NCBI GenBank assembly: GCA_032718475.1
Contig: JAUCBJ010003659.1
Location: 1 to 43,142, forward strand
Source: Nemertoderma westbladi
Lineage: Eukaryota > Xenacoelomorpha > Nemertodermatida > Nemertodermatidae
DNA length: 43,142 nucleotides
Reading direction: 5' to 3'
Shown piece after piece: positions 10,433 through 20,233 of this stretch (position 1 is its first letter; every line of letters begins with the position of its first letter). Position numbers and translations under genes: made by a program. The notes beneath the pieces were generated by a model. That model ran no database searches and was not told the DNA's origin. It worked only from the letters and a program-made list of their open reading frames with translations.

Positions 10433-11680
10433 ATTGCCAATAAATCACTCACTACATATGCACTTCTTGATGATGGGTCTACTGCGACATTTGTTGACAA
10501 AAATGTAACCGATACTCTTGGTATCATTCCCGAAACTATTTCTCTTAATGTTAGTACTGTCTTCCAATCAAATATGTCTGTTTCTTTAGGGGAAATATCA
10601 TGTAGTATCTCACCTATCAAAGGACAGCCAGAAATTAAACCCAATTTTGTCATGCCTCAAGTATTTGTAGTCCCCGATTTCAAAAGGGATTACTCATATG
10701 ATGTAACACAACTGTGTCCTAAAACGCTCCAGCACTTAGATCACATATTGCCATATGTGACATGCTGCCCTAATCTTGATATCCCATCAATCACAATTCT
10801 GGTTGGTGGTAACCATCCTGAGGCCCTAGCTAGGGATGTACATGTATTCCCAAAGGCTGGGAACCCTAATCCCTCTGCAATTAGGACACCATTTGGATGG
10901 TGCATAATCGGTCCTGTGAGCTGTAAAGCAGTTGAACCCAATAGTACAGTAACACAGTTTAATCACATCACAGTCAGTGACCCTTGCACAGACCGCGACA
11001 TCTCTAAACAGGTCACTCAATGGATGAAATTTCAGAGTTTTGCTGAAAGTTCACCTTCAGACCCAAAACCCTCACCCCTGATCGATGAGTTTCTATCACC
11101 ATCCATGGATGACTTAAAAGCATTAGAAATGTTTTCTAAGTCAATACGTCTAGTGGATGGTCACTATCAGGTAGGAATGCCCTGGAGGGACTCACCTCCA
11201 TTATTAATTAATAATTATAATATGGCAAAATCTCGTTTCGCATATTTAATCCGTCAGCTACATCGTAAGCCACATATCCATGCCCTTTATCAACAAAAAA
11301 TAGACGATTATGTCTTGAAGGGTTATGCTCGCAAACTCCTACCATGTGAGATAACTCCAGGGCCACAGACATATTACCTCGCCCATCATTTTGTTGAGAA
11401 TCCCAACAAGCCTGGTGAGATAAGGATCGTAAATGATGCTGCTGCCTTATACCGAAGGATGTCCCTCAATAGTCATCTCACCAGTAGCCTTATTGGAATT
11501 CTTTTGCGTTTTCGACAATATCCTGTGGCTTTCACCTGCGACATAAAGGAAATGTACCACCACGTGAGAGTCACACCAGGCGATGCCGATAGTCTTCGCT
11601 TTTTGTGGCAGCCCGATGGCTCTACCACAGTGGAGACTTACCAAATGTTAGTACATATATGTTTAATGTTTAATGTTTAA
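10433..11680 (+). pseudogene. DUF1758 aspartic protease and first half of RT, family B
   Basis: The frame runs on from the previous segment. The protease active site reads LLDDGSTATF (Asp-Asp-Gly at 10469-10477), a variant seen in DUF1758 proteins. A flap-like region and the IL-V-G-G-N-HPEAL block follow near 10790-10830. RT begins about 11230, with the Y-x-L-x-H-H-F start, the RIVNDAAA block (Asn where Phe is usual) and FTCDIKEMYHHV carrying the first catalytic Asp. The frame is interrupted near 11657 by a foreign insertion and stops at 11680, so its last residues are not RT. Confidence 0.7.
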
Positions 11681-12098
11681 TAGTTTAGGGTAAGAGGAAA
11701 CCTGATACGACACCAACGAAATACATGTACTCAATCCAACGTAGGACTGTTAAAAACTGGCGATGCACAAACAACAAACTAATATAGGTTAAAACAAAGT
11801 AGTGTAGAATCGGTAGAACTATTGAAATTTGAATAAGATATGTATGGATTATTAAAAACCGACTGAATTAAAATTTAAATAAAATATGTATGAATTACTA
11901 AAAACTGACGGGGTAGGCAAACAACGTACGTACCATAATTTTAAAAAAGTATTTAAAAATATTGACAATAAATTTGTAAATAAGTACTGTTCTACAGGCT
12001 TAAAAACATGTCAATAAACAAATAGTCTAAATTGATACCAAATTTAATTAAAGATTTCTTACGTGAAATCCGAGATATCATATTCCGAGATATCATCC
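11657..12098. mobile_element. Unidentified ~440 bp AT-rich insertion inside the family B RT gene
   Basis: RT motifs stop at 'ttagtacatat' (~11657) and resume at 'catatttggtgcatgcga' (~12096), where the next conserved RT block (FGACDSS) begins. The DNA between is AT-rich and noncoding. It starts with three copies of 'gtttaat' and ends with a direct repeat of 'cgagatatcat' (12070-12092). The pentamer CATAT at both edges could be a target duplication. No terminal inverted repeat, poly-A tail or polymerase III box was seen. A short MITE or SINE is possible. Confidence 0.5.
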
Positions 12099-12800
12099 GT
12101 CATATTTGGTGCATGCGATTCATCCTTTGTGGCATCAGGATCAGTCAAACGAACTGCTATTGATAATGCCAGTCATTTTAGCCCGGAGGTGATTGATGCC
12201 ATTAATCGCCACATGTATGTGGATGATGGCCTCAAAAGTGCAGCATCTGTCTCTGAAGCTATTCACATCGCTTCTGGGATGGTAGATTGCCTCAAATTAG
12301 GTGGCTTTCTCCTTACAAAATTTGCCTCCAATTCTAGACAATTCGCAGATGCCTTTCCCGATTCAGAAAAGGCAAAATCCTTCATTAACTTAGATTTTGA
12401 TAATCTTCCTATAACCCGTGCCCTTGGAGTTTCCTGGGACACAAATTCAGATAACTTCATATTCTCCTATGTGCTTAAAAACACACCATTAACTAAACGG
12501 GGATGCGTCTCTTTGACTAGCTCATTGTACGATCCCATTAACTTTATCTTGCCTTTAATCATAGCAGGTCGATTAGTTATAACAAAAATGTGGTCAATGG
12601 AATTAGACTGGGATACCCCATTCCCACCAGATACAGCACGTCAATGGATGAAGTGGCGAGATCAAATTCCTATGCTCAGCGAACTGGAAATCCCTAGGAT
12701 GTACATCCCCGTCCATTCGGGTCCAATCAACTACCAGCTACATATTTCTCAGACGCTTATAAAATGGCCTACGGTACAGTATTGTACATCCGATCTGTAA
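12063..12800 (+). pseudogene. Second half of RT and connection region, family B
   Basis: The RT part begins near 12096 with FGACDSSF. The catalytic box YVDD is intact at 12216-12227. Next come the primer-grip-like LKLGGFLLTKFASNS, GVSWDTNSD, LTSSLYDPINFILP and the WMKWRDQIP linker typical of Pao-type RT. Near 12745 one T appears to be missing: the frame leaves the RNase H opening, which continues in the next ORF. Residues before FGACDSSF and after YQLHI are not native. Confidence 0.7.
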
Positions 12801-14914
12801 GTGATAATGAAATAAATTCATCTTTCGTTTTCAGCAAAGGTAAGTTAGTTCGTACAGCCTCTGGACATTCAGTTCCTCGATTAGAGCTCCAAGCTGCAGT
12901 TTTAGCAGCACAGGTAAGTGAAACTGTGTTAGAATCCCTAGACTTACCAATCGCTAAATGTTATTTTTGGACAGACTCTACTGTCGTACTTGGGTACATA
13001 AACAACACCGTCAAGCAATTTCGATGTTTTGTTCACAACCGCGCTAAGTATATCCTTGATCGTACAACCAGTTCACAATGGCAACATGTACCTGGTCATT
13101 TAAACCCTGCAGATGACATTACTCGTGGGCTTACAGCAGTCAAGCTCATTAATTCACAGAAATGGTGGCATGGGCCTCCTTTTCTCGTTCAGCCTGAGGA
13201 AACATGGACGACAGTATCAACCATATGCCCAGAAACTATCACTAATACACTAATCAATAACCCAGATGTGCTAACTTCTCATATATTGGTATCATCTGAT
13301 ATTGATTATAACGATGACATCACCATGACAGACTTCTGGTTTGACATAGTTGTCGAAGAACAGACACCATACCACAATCCTGACACTGAAATAATTCTTA
13401 ATGTCCACATTGATTCTAACACAGCATTTAATGCTATAGGTTCACTTATAGCTAAACATTCGTCATGGAATAAATTACAGACTCTGTTCGCATGGATCTT
13501 ACGTCTTTGCAAGTATTCTTTAAATCCAAATTCGGTCTTAAATCTTAAAGGGAAATTTGTCTCGGTAAGTGAACGTCACCATGCTGGACGATGTCTAATT
13601 TATTTCTCACAGAGGCAATCCTATCCCAACGAAATTCAAATGTTACTGCATTCATCCCCAGTAGCTTGCTCAAGCCCACTAGCTAATCTAGCCCCAATCC
13701 TAACTCAGGATGGTTTATTGCGGGTAGGTGGCCGCATTACCTCCGCCCCAGTATCCTACGATACAAAACACCCTATAATTTTGAGTAAGTTACACCCACT
13801 TACAAATGTCATAGTATGGCACTGGCACATCTATTTATTACATGCCGGTCCCAACCAAGTAGTTGCCAAGGTAAGGGAATCCTATTGGATCCCTGGCCTT
13901 ATCACTTTCTGCAAGTCTTTAATACGTAAGTGCTTTAAATGTCGGCAATGTAAGGCTCCACGTGTGAATCAGCTTATGGCGCCATTGCCGTCCTCTAGAC
14001 TGACCCCATATGAGCCGCCATTTACGTTTTCAGCCGTTGATATGTTTGGTCCACTAAAGGTCAAATACGGGAGAGGTTCTATAAAGCGTTATGCCTTTAT
14101 CTTTACGTGCCTTAACTGTAGAGCAGTACACCTCGATGTAGCTGCTGATGCATCAGCTGATGCCTTTATCAATGTGTTCTTCCGTTTTAAAGCACGGAGA
14201 GGTTCGCCAAAGGAAATAGTTTCAGACAATGGGGGAAACTTCGTAGGTGCCGAGTCAGAATTACGGCAAAACCTGGAACTATGGGAACATCAGATCGATA
14301 TTGCCCTGCGCCCAAAGGGCATTACATGGAAATTTATAACACCGTACGCCCCCCATATGGGTGGTGTATATGAACGGCTGATCCGTTCAATCAAACAAGT
14401 TCTGTTTCAGGTCCTTGGCAATTCTCTTGTCACAGATGACGTGTTAGTGACATCATTAGCAGAAGTAGAGTGCATTCTAAACAGCCGCCCCTTGTGCCTT
14501 AGTACCGATGACCCTAAAGCTGATGAAATCTTAACTCCGAACCACCTTCTATTACAGCGCCCTGCTTACAATTTACCACCAGGTCCCATCTACGACAGTG
14601 ATACATACTCAACTCGTAAATGGCGCCAGGCTCAGTTACTAGCCAATCATTTTTGGACCCGCTGGGTACGCGAATACTTAGTGACACTTCAATCAAGACA
14701 GAAGTGGACACGTGTTCGCAACAACCTTGCAGTAGGCGATGTCGTATTGCTTGTAGATGAAGGTCAAACACGCAGTAGTTGGAGTGTGGGTCGTATCACG
14801 CAAGTATACCCTGATGATGTGGGGTTAATTAGATCAGTTGAAGTAAAAACCTCTTTGGGAGTTTACAAAAGACCACTTGATAAACTATGCCTCTTAGAGG
14901 AAATAAATAAGTAA
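12764..14914 (+). CDS. RNase H, integrase and DUF5641 part of Pol, family B
   Basis: This open 716-residue frame starts just after the first RNase H aspartate, which lies across a frameshift. RNase H shows PRLELQAAVLA (catalytic Glu), FWTDSTVVL (Asp) and HVPGHLNPADDITRG. The integrase zinc-binding HHCC is at about 13819-13951 (WHWH, LLH, CFKCRQC). The catalytic triad is Asp 14039-14041, Asp 14225-14227 and Glu 14372-14374, in VDMFGP, SDNGGNF and GVYERLIRS. DUF5641 occupies about 14640-14900 with WTRWVREYL, GDVVLLVDE and GLIRSVEV. All catalytic residues from here on are present, making it the best preserved pol C-terminus in the window. It lacks its own start and would be part of a polyprotein. 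Confidence 0.85.
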   Translation: MAYGTVLYIRSVSDNEINSSFVFSKGKLVRTASGHSVPRLELQAAVLAAQVSETVLESLDLPIAKCYFWTDSTVVLGYINNTVKQFRCFVHNRAKYILDRTTSSQWQHVPGHLNPADDITRGLTAVKLINSQKWWHGPPFLVQPEETWTTVSTICPETITNTLINNPDVLTSHILVSSDIDYNDDITMTDFWFDIVVEEQTPYHNPDTEIILNVHIDSNTAFNAIGSLIAKHSSWNKLQTLFAWILRLCKYSLNPNSVLNLKGKFVSVSERHHAGRCLIYFSQRQSYPNEIQMLLHSSPVACSSPLANLAPILTQDGLLRVGGRITSAPVSYDTKHPIILSKLHPLTNVIVWHWHIYLLHAGPNQVVAKVRESYWIPGLITFCKSLIRKCFKCRQCKAPRVNQLMAPLPSSRLTPYEPPFTFSAVDMFGPLKVKYGRGSIKRYAFIFTCLNCRAVHLDVAADASADAFINVFFRFKARRGSPKEIVSDNGGNFVGAESELRQNLELWEHQIDIALRPKGITWKFITPYAPHMGGVYERLIRSIKQVLFQVLGNSLVTDDVLVTSLAEVECILNSRPLCLSTDDPKADEILTPNHLLLQRPAYNLPPGPIYDSDTYSTRKWRQAQLLANHFWTRWVREYLVTLQSRQKWTRVRNNLAVGDVVLLVDEGQTRSSWSVGRITQVYPDDVGLIRSVEVKTSLGVYKRPLDKLCLLEEINK

Positions 14915-15194
14915 CAATAAACTGCTACTAAAATTAATTAACCAATAAACCAGCATACTTTGTATACTTATCAAATAGTAAAATAATTTATCTTAATTTC
15001 CTTTTAGGTTTTGGCTACCAAAATTCCTGGGTGTGATGTGATGGTCGTCCACATCTTTGTTGACTTCCACTGAAGGATGAATATTGAACTCGGTCAAATG
15101 GAACTATAAGCAACGAACTATAAAATGATAACTAGAGATCCTTTGTTAAAGAGATTATTAAGTATTAACCGTGTCAATTGGTGATTGTCGAGCT
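14915..15194. other. 3' flank of family B pol, possible 5' edge of its 3' LTR
   Basis: After the TAA at 14912-14914 there are 280 noncoding bases. 'cctggg' followed by TGTGATGTG near 15031 could be a polypurine/LTR start, but no matching 5' LTR was found. The end 'gtcgagcttatag' resembles 'gtcgagcttacag' just beyond family A copy 2 (32295-32307), supporting the view that copy 2 landed in a short tandem repeat here. Confidence 0.35.
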
Positions 15195-15199
15195 TATAG
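15195..15199. repeat. Left target-site duplication of family A copy 2 (tatag)
   Basis: 'tatag' directly before the TG of the 5' LTR pairs with 'tacag' directly after the CA of the 3' LTR, with one mismatch. A 5-bp duplication is typical of BEL/Pao insertion. Confidence 0.55.
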
Positions 15200-15365
15200 T
15201 GTAAAAGCTTTTGCGGACATAACAAGTCATTTTTCCGCAATGCGCAGAAAACTCTAAAATAGCCCTAAATTTATCCAACTAAGCTTAGCTTTTAGCTTAT
15301 CCGCTTTATCCAGCTAGTAAAGTCCAACTACAGCAGCTAGAGAAACCAGGGGTTGGGGAAAGTAT

Positions 15366-15446
15366 GGGGGGTAGGGGGGGGGGGGGGGTAGGGTGGGGGG
15401 GGGGTGGGGCTATGGTTGGGGGGGGGGGGGGGGGGGGGGGGTGGGG
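15366..15446. repeat. G-tract with a 24-base G run
   Basis: Across 81 bases nearly every base on the plus strand is G, in runs separated by single T, TA or CTATGGTT interruptions. The longest runs are about 15 and 24 G. Four or more runs could fold as a G-quadruplex. On the minus strand it lies at the downstream end of the LINE fragment 15447-15865, so it may be a tail of that LINE or an assembly-inflated homopolymer. Confidence 0.8.
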
Positions 15447-15865
15447 TTTAATCAGTGACAATGTCCGTGGGTATACCTTATTCAGCTAATTTTGCGAATT
15501 TAGTTGAGGGCCTTGGTGGCTACTATAATAACATGGCACCGTGAAAATTTACTGCGTTGTATTGATTTATGTTTTAATTATGTGGATTATGCAATAAATC
15601 GACATACAAAATTAGATATTTAAATTTAAATAGAGGCAAACAATATTTCCTTAAATTTACGCGAAAAAGTATTTTTGTTTTTTGATTCACGAGCAGCTAG
15701 CGGAATGTCGTTCCAAATCAAGGGACCTTGATAACTCAGGGACCGTTTCGAGGAATCTAGCCGGACTGATGGCACATGATAGTTTCCATGTGCTACAGAA
15801 CGCGTGAAATATCTGTGGGTGGAAGCAGTTTTTATGAATAATTTGCCTATATGGCTAGTATTAAG
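15447..15865 (-). mobile_element. LINE fragment 1: ORF2 C-terminus and 3' UTR, minus strand
   Basis: Read on the minus strand, this is the last ~79 codons of a non-LTR retrotransposon ORF2 followed by a ~180-base 3' UTR that runs into the C-tract at 15446. It is cut on its 5' side by LINE fragment 2. Both lie inside the family A copy 2 LTR and are on the same strand. They are likely related families, because fragment 1 carries the C-terminal region that fragment 2 lacks. Confidence 0.6.
15626..15865 (-). pseudogene. LINE ORF2 C-terminal fragment (CR1/jockey-like)
   Basis: The minus-strand frame is open to a TAA at 15626-15628. It has the conserved tail of non-LTR RT proteins: ASTHRYFTRSVAHGNYHVP, then SLSYQGPLIWNDIPLAARE, and an F..KFKEILF end. 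This region follows the RT domain and is thought to help bind RNA or DNA. The RT itself is missing upstream, so the fragment is non-functional. Clade assignment (CR1, jockey or similar) is tentative. Confidence 0.65.
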
Positions 15866-15893
15866 TTTAAGTTAAGTTAAGTTAAGTTAAGTT
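15861..15893 (-). repeat. Pentanucleotide tail of LINE fragment 2
   Basis: Plus-strand 'ttaag' and 'gttaa' steps repeat about six times between the LINE 3' UTR and the neighbouring fragment. Read on the LINE strand this is an aactt tail, as expected for the 3' end of CR1/L2-type elements. Confidence 0.65.
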
Positions 15894-15943
15894 TATCTCT
15901 TTTATTCATTAAAACTCATAGTTATGATAAATAACACATGTGG

Positions 15944-15966
15944 CAGTCTACATTAAGAGTAGACTG
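15944..15966 (-). other. Stem-loop in LINE fragment 2 3' UTR
   Basis: CAGTCTAC and GTAGACTG form a perfect 8-bp stem around a 7-base loop, about 50 bases upstream of the pentamer tail on the LINE strand. In CR1/L2-type LINEs a 3' stem-loop close to the tail is recognised by the RT; the same role here is inference. Confidence 0.55.
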
Positions 15967-16095
15967 ATAATCAAAATGAATAAGCGTCGTAGGGCCAAGG
16001 TGTTGCTTCGCAGCACCTGTATGTACAGTATGTAAGCTACTATAAAGTAATATACTTAAATTCAAGCTAACCAATTACTGTATAGCACAAACAAA

Positions 16096-16797
16096 TTATA
16101 ATAACTGATTAGATATAATATTACTATAATTGATATCGTGCATGAATAGGGCTGCTTGATGTTTATATAATAATTCAAGGGGCAAAATAGATAGAGATTT
16201 ATATAGAGGTAGTGAGGAGGATTGAGAGTGTGAAAAAGTTACGCAGCGGACAAATTTATTTATTTTGGTACGTAGAGGTTTAAGTATAGTGGGATAGGTA
16301 CTTCCCCATATGATTATACGATAGTTTATATATGGATGTATAAGTGAAAAATTAAGTTGTCTGAGTATAATCAGTGGAAAAGAGTGCCTAAGTTTATAAA
16401 AGATGCCAATTGTTCTAGAAATTTTTTTAGTAATAAATTGCACGTGTGACTTCCAGGATAGTTTGTTGTCTACATGAATTCCTAAAAATTTTGTGCATAT
16501 GGATTTATTAACATTTTTCGAATTAATTTGTAGTGGAGGTATATTTGTTGTATTTTGCACCGTATTTGTGAATAAAGTAAATTCCGTTTTAGATAAGTTT
16601 AATGAAAGGCGATTGTCTACTAACCATTCAGTCAGTTTATTTAATTCGTTATTAGTTTCATGTATTAGAGTATTAATATGTTTAGCTGATTGAAGGAGAG
16701 TAGTGTCGTCGGCAAAGAGAGTTGTTAGAAGAGAAGTAGCGTTAGGCAAGTCATTAATGTACAAAAGGAACAGTAACGGTGATAGAACGCCTTGATT
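16096..16797 (-). pseudogene. Non-LTR reverse transcriptase fragment
   Basis: The minus-strand frame (stop at 16096-16098) contains QGVLSPLLFLLYINDLP and TTLFADDTTLL with the catalytic FADD. LVDNRLSLNLSKTEF and TKFLGIHVDNKLSW follow: RT blocks 4-7 of the jockey/CR1 lineage. The open frame extends to 16833, but the part above about 16797 is LTR-derived. Endonuclease and the N-terminal half of RT are missing. The frame ends early (SNQLL then stop), without the C-terminal region seen in LINE fragment 1. Inactive. Confidence 0.85.
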
Positions 16798-17563
16798 ATA
16801 AGAACGTAAATCTATTATCATTGAACACTGCATTGAACACTTAACTCACCTTAATCAACTCATTTTACACCTAACTTGTCATTCTACTGAATCACCGCAT
16901 TGTTTTACTTCTGCTATTAATTGTTGTTATATTAATGGATATGGTTGTTATATTTGGAGAATACCGATAAATAATCATAAAACCCCCAATCTTCTTGATT
17001 ACTGAAGGTAAGAGGAACAGGTTTACCGTTAGCAACTACGACTTAAATTATAGTGGTTTTTGTGTGAATTAAATGCTATTTCATAATCCCTACATATGTC
17101 AGTTGCGATCCTCCTTATATATGATCAAATTCAGTGACGGTCGGCAGATTAGTGTGAAGTAGTGTGAAGTCGTGTGAAGTAGTGTGAAGGTAATAAAGCA
17201 TCTCCTAAAGAATGCGCTATTTACGAAACTCTGTGGCCATCTAGTTGTGATTAGTATAAGTCATAACTCTGTTTTTATACTTAAAGCGCCGCGTCCTAAA
17301 GGAACTGTTAATATTTCCCCGAAAGTAAATATATTGTCAGAGATTATATAGTAACGATCAATCGAATAATACAGTAGGTCTACACTGCAATAACTTCAAG
17401 GTATCCGAATCCAGTCTCCCAAAACCGTGGGTGATAGGGTGACTGGCTTCGTCTGATGTAACTTCAGTACATTAGGTAATTGTTAAATGCTAAAGTCGAT
17501 TTATAAATAAGAGGACAACTAAAATTGGCAGGTTAAACTGCTAAAGGTCTAAAAGCGCGAACA

Positions 17564-19348
17564 GTAATAGATTTTAAGTTTCTTTATTGCGCCGTAGGCA
17601 ATAAAGTCGAATGTACCGGTCGGACGGTAAACTGTAGGCCTAATAGCCCAATCACCCGAACTGGTACTTACAGGTACCCAGTATTATTTCGATTGTGATA
17701 TATTGTATATTGGTAGGCTGTTTAAGAGAGTAGGGACTGTACACCCCTTATTTCATTTAGAGCTTATTTATTTCTGTCAGTTTTATTTATCTGTAAGTGT
17801 AATATTGAGCAGAATGCGTGTAAGCCTGCTCAGATTGTATAAATAATTTGTATGCCGGATTGTTGTCTAACTGTTGTTAGGTCTGAGGTGATTGCAGTGT
17901 GTGTAGAGTGTCTGTCCGATAAAGTGCTAGTTAGGAAGGTGGGGGCATCCAGTGCTGTAATAAGGTAAATCCCCCCAGAAAGAATAAGTCATACTACTCA
18001 GTTAGAACACCTACTAACTAACCATTTCGGAGTCTGCATATGCTGTAGTTTATTTAGGCTTGACAGTAGTCTGCCAGCATTTGGTCTGTGTTTTGTTTGA
18101 ATAGTCTGCACGGGTAGCGTAATATTTATTATTCAGAGTCTATGCGAGTATTCGCAACCTCCAACTCCCCAAGTTTATTCCTACAGTAATTGTGCTTGTT
18201 ATACATACCGCTATAGTTAAATTAACCCCGGTACTACATCAGGGCTGCTTGGCGTAGGTAAAGACTGGTGATTTTGTGCTCCGGTCACTCCAGCAGATAC
18301 CGTGGTTCTTTTGGCTGTTCAAGTATATTTAACTGCTGGTTATTTGTTGTATAAGTACTTGTACCTAATTTAGGGTTTAGAGTACAGTGCTTTCCGAAAG
18401 TAATTTAGTGTGTAGGCAGTATATTTGTGTTGTAACGTGGTTAATAGGCACGTTAGCTCTGGTTGGCTTCGGTAATTAACCTCTAGGTAAGGACACTCCG
18501 GGTACATAACGTAGTACTTATAGAGCTAAGACTATAAGTCGTCAGACGGTGGTATTTCCTTATCTGGACAACGCAACTTACTTACTACTACTTTATTGTT
18601 TTCAAATACCGTAGTTTCCTGTCAGTTTGTAAGAACCAGAAATTCTAACTCCTTGTTAGGCTGGTTTGTAGATTTCTTGTAAAATTACCCTAAAAATTGT
18701 ACGTGTAACTTTTTATTGTTTATTTAGAGATTGTAATCTCAACCATTGTAATTGTAAGTAATTTGTAGTGATAAGTAACTTAGTAAAGTAGAATTATCTG
18801 TATTAGTGTCCAACAAGTAGCACTCCACTGAGAGCGTTCAGCTTCTGTGTAGTGACTCCTTACCCAGAAATAATAACATTTATTTCAAATATTGTCAAAA
18901 CCCATTGTACGGGTATATATATATATATTTATAAATCAACTCAAACAGATTTATAAAATAGTAGGCCTGTTATACATCAATTAGGTCTTAATATCAGTTG
19001 AACTACTGCTTAATATCAGTAATAAAGTAATGGGAAGTAACCCTAAAATTCAGAAATTCAGTTATTATAAAATAATTGACATTACTGGTATTTACGGTAG
19101 GCTTATTATATTTATTTATAAATTTAGGCTGAAATTATATACCGGTATTCTGTGACAGATCCTAGTTTGTAAATAATACTTATATATATATACTATAAGT
19201 GTATACCGGTATTTTAATATTATATATATATCATGTTACACTGAGTAATGGTATTGGTAATTAATTACTAGGCTTACAGTTGATACTGATTCCTAGACTT
19301 GCTTTAACTGTCATTATAGTAGTAGGCATTCAACTGTAAAATCAAGTT
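17564..19348 (+). other. Leader between 5' LTR and gag, family A copy 2
   Basis: This 1.8 kb stretch has no coding frame I can support. It starts directly after the LTR, without a recognisable primer-binding site. It contains a perfect 9-bp inverted repeat CTTTATTGC/GCAATAAAG at 17584-17608, which could be a packaging or dimerisation stem, and two short TA-repeat runs (18916-18930, 19183-19233). Family A copy 1 cannot be compared here because its leader is outside the window. Confidence 0.5.
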
Positions 19349-19995
19349 ATGTCTGACACAAAGCAAACACTGTCAGATAGTCTCCTAGAAAGAACAATCT
19401 GTGACCAAGACAAGAGTATCGAACATCTCAGACCAAAGTCCAAGTCCCCTCCTACTGTAAGAAAGGTCATCCCTACAGTAGTAGTATCAGACCCTAGGCT
19501 AGTAAAGCACCATAGGTCTATTATAGGCACTAGGCTCAAGTTAAGCGGGACCAAGAGGCAGCTGTTAAACAGCAGCAGCACCCGAACCGAGAACTTATTT
19601 CTCAACGGCACGATAACTCTAGTAGTTCAGACACTGAAGAGTTGACGCCCGAGATCGGAGCAAGGATGGCAGAAGCGGTTTATCCAGATCCACTTCTAAT
19701 TCTTCCTGGAGCCATACTCACTAGAGTATTGATCGCTGTGGAGGAACATCAAATCGATTGGGCGAGAAGTAAGCGATCAACCAGGGACAGTTATGCGGGA
19801 TACACGATGGAGGAACTGAGGTCTATTGTCGAGACGCAATGGAACTTCCCCGGACCCGGACTCCCGTTCAACTTATTGGAAGCTGCCTGGGAGGACTTAT
19901 ATAGGATGGGAATAGTAAGGGACACTAGAGATCCAGCTGTATGGAAGAGGTCAGCAGCAGGATATGTCCAGGGATTCTTCAGCTCTTTAGAGTGA
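19349..19995 (+). pseudogene. Gag N-terminal region, family A copy 2 (frameshifted)
   Basis: The start is ATG 19349 (MSDTKQTLSDSLLER). After about 65 residues the frame shifts near 19545. The new frame gives a Gln/Ser-rich linker and then a compact block with EIGARMAEAVYPDP, RVLIAVEEHQIDWAR and FPGPGLPFNLLEAAWEDLY, ending at TGA 19993-19995. The same frame stays readable beyond the stop, so the stop is probably a mutation. I recognise no named domain; placement ahead of DUF1759 suggests the assembly part of Gag. Confidence 0.55.
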
Positions 19996-20233
19996 TTAGA
20001 AGAACACTTATTTCAACAACGTCAAGGACCTCAAGAGCAGGGAGAGCTGCTTTATCAAGTGCGAGAACGAATCTTATGAATCAGATTAATACTTTCAGCC
20101 TTTGAGGAAGCCTCGAAGAGAAGCCAAGACACATCGTTGCAAGTGGCCGTAAAGACTTGGTTTCAATGGGTGAGTCTTAAAGTCCAGGGAACGACACGTC
20201 CAGGGAGAATCAACAGACGCTACCTTTTCTCAG
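19996..20233 (+). other. Gag continuation with a candidate 64-nt intron (20170-20233)
   Basis: The gag frame continues after the stop at 19995 (LEEHLFQQRQGPQEQGELL) with another stop at about 20078-20080. At 20170 a GTGAGT donor follows codon TGG, and at 20219-20233 a pyrimidine tract ends in CAG. Removing 20170-20233 joins codon to codon in phase 0 and restores the downstream gag frame. Without splicing the frame terminates near 20280. A simple indel would have the same effect on frame, so splicing is a hypothesis. Confidence 0.4.

Larger units (their letters stand above)
7196..14914 (+). mobile_element. BEL/Pao-like retrotransposon, family B (LTRs not delimited)
   Basis: A full gag-pol order can be read: coiled-coil Gag, low-complexity Gag, DUF1759, zinc knuckles, DUF1758 protease, RT with YVDD, RNase H, HHCC and DDE integrase, DUF5641. 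The frame is broken by frameshifts near 7300, 8261-8291 and 12745, stops at 10052 and 10430, and a ~440 bp insertion inside RT. Protein similarity to families A and C is at domain level only, so it is a separate family. No LTR pair was found. The 3' side is interrupted by family A copy 2 at 15200, which may have split the 3' LTR. Confidence 0.85.
15861..16797 (-). mobile_element. LINE fragment 2, 5'-truncated, minus strand
   Basis: The minus strand reads from an RT fragment through a 3' UTR with an 8-bp stem-loop to a tail of aactt/ttaac pentamer repeats. The right edge, where the RT begins abruptly at QGVLSP, abuts resumed LTR sequence 'ttgattataag'. 5' truncation and a short-tandem-repeat tail are typical of target-primed insertion by CR1/L2-like LINEs. 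No target duplication was identified. Confidence 0.65.
15200..17563 (+). repeat. 5' LTR of family A copy 2, disrupted
   Basis: Two blocks match the 3' LTR (31148-32277): 15200 to about 15283, and about 16789 to 17563. The ~250 bp present in the 3' LTR between them (about 31232-31479) is absent, and about 1.5 kb of G-rich and LINE sequence stands in its place. The right block has a TATATAT at 17116-17122 and four tandem copies of 'tagtgtgaag' (one a variant) at 17150-17189. It also holds a donor-like 'aaggtaagag' near 17005. It ends at CA 17563; no TGG-type primer-binding site follows. Confidence 0.75.

Noticed and set aside
15861-15893. Telomere-like repeat
   Set aside because: The unit is ttaag/aactt, not TTAGG or TTAGGG, and it sits at a LINE 3' end.
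17564-17600. Canonical tRNA primer-binding site after the family A LTR
   Set aside because: No TGG start or recognisable tRNA 3' complement in the first 40 bases; the same search failed at 32904 for family C.
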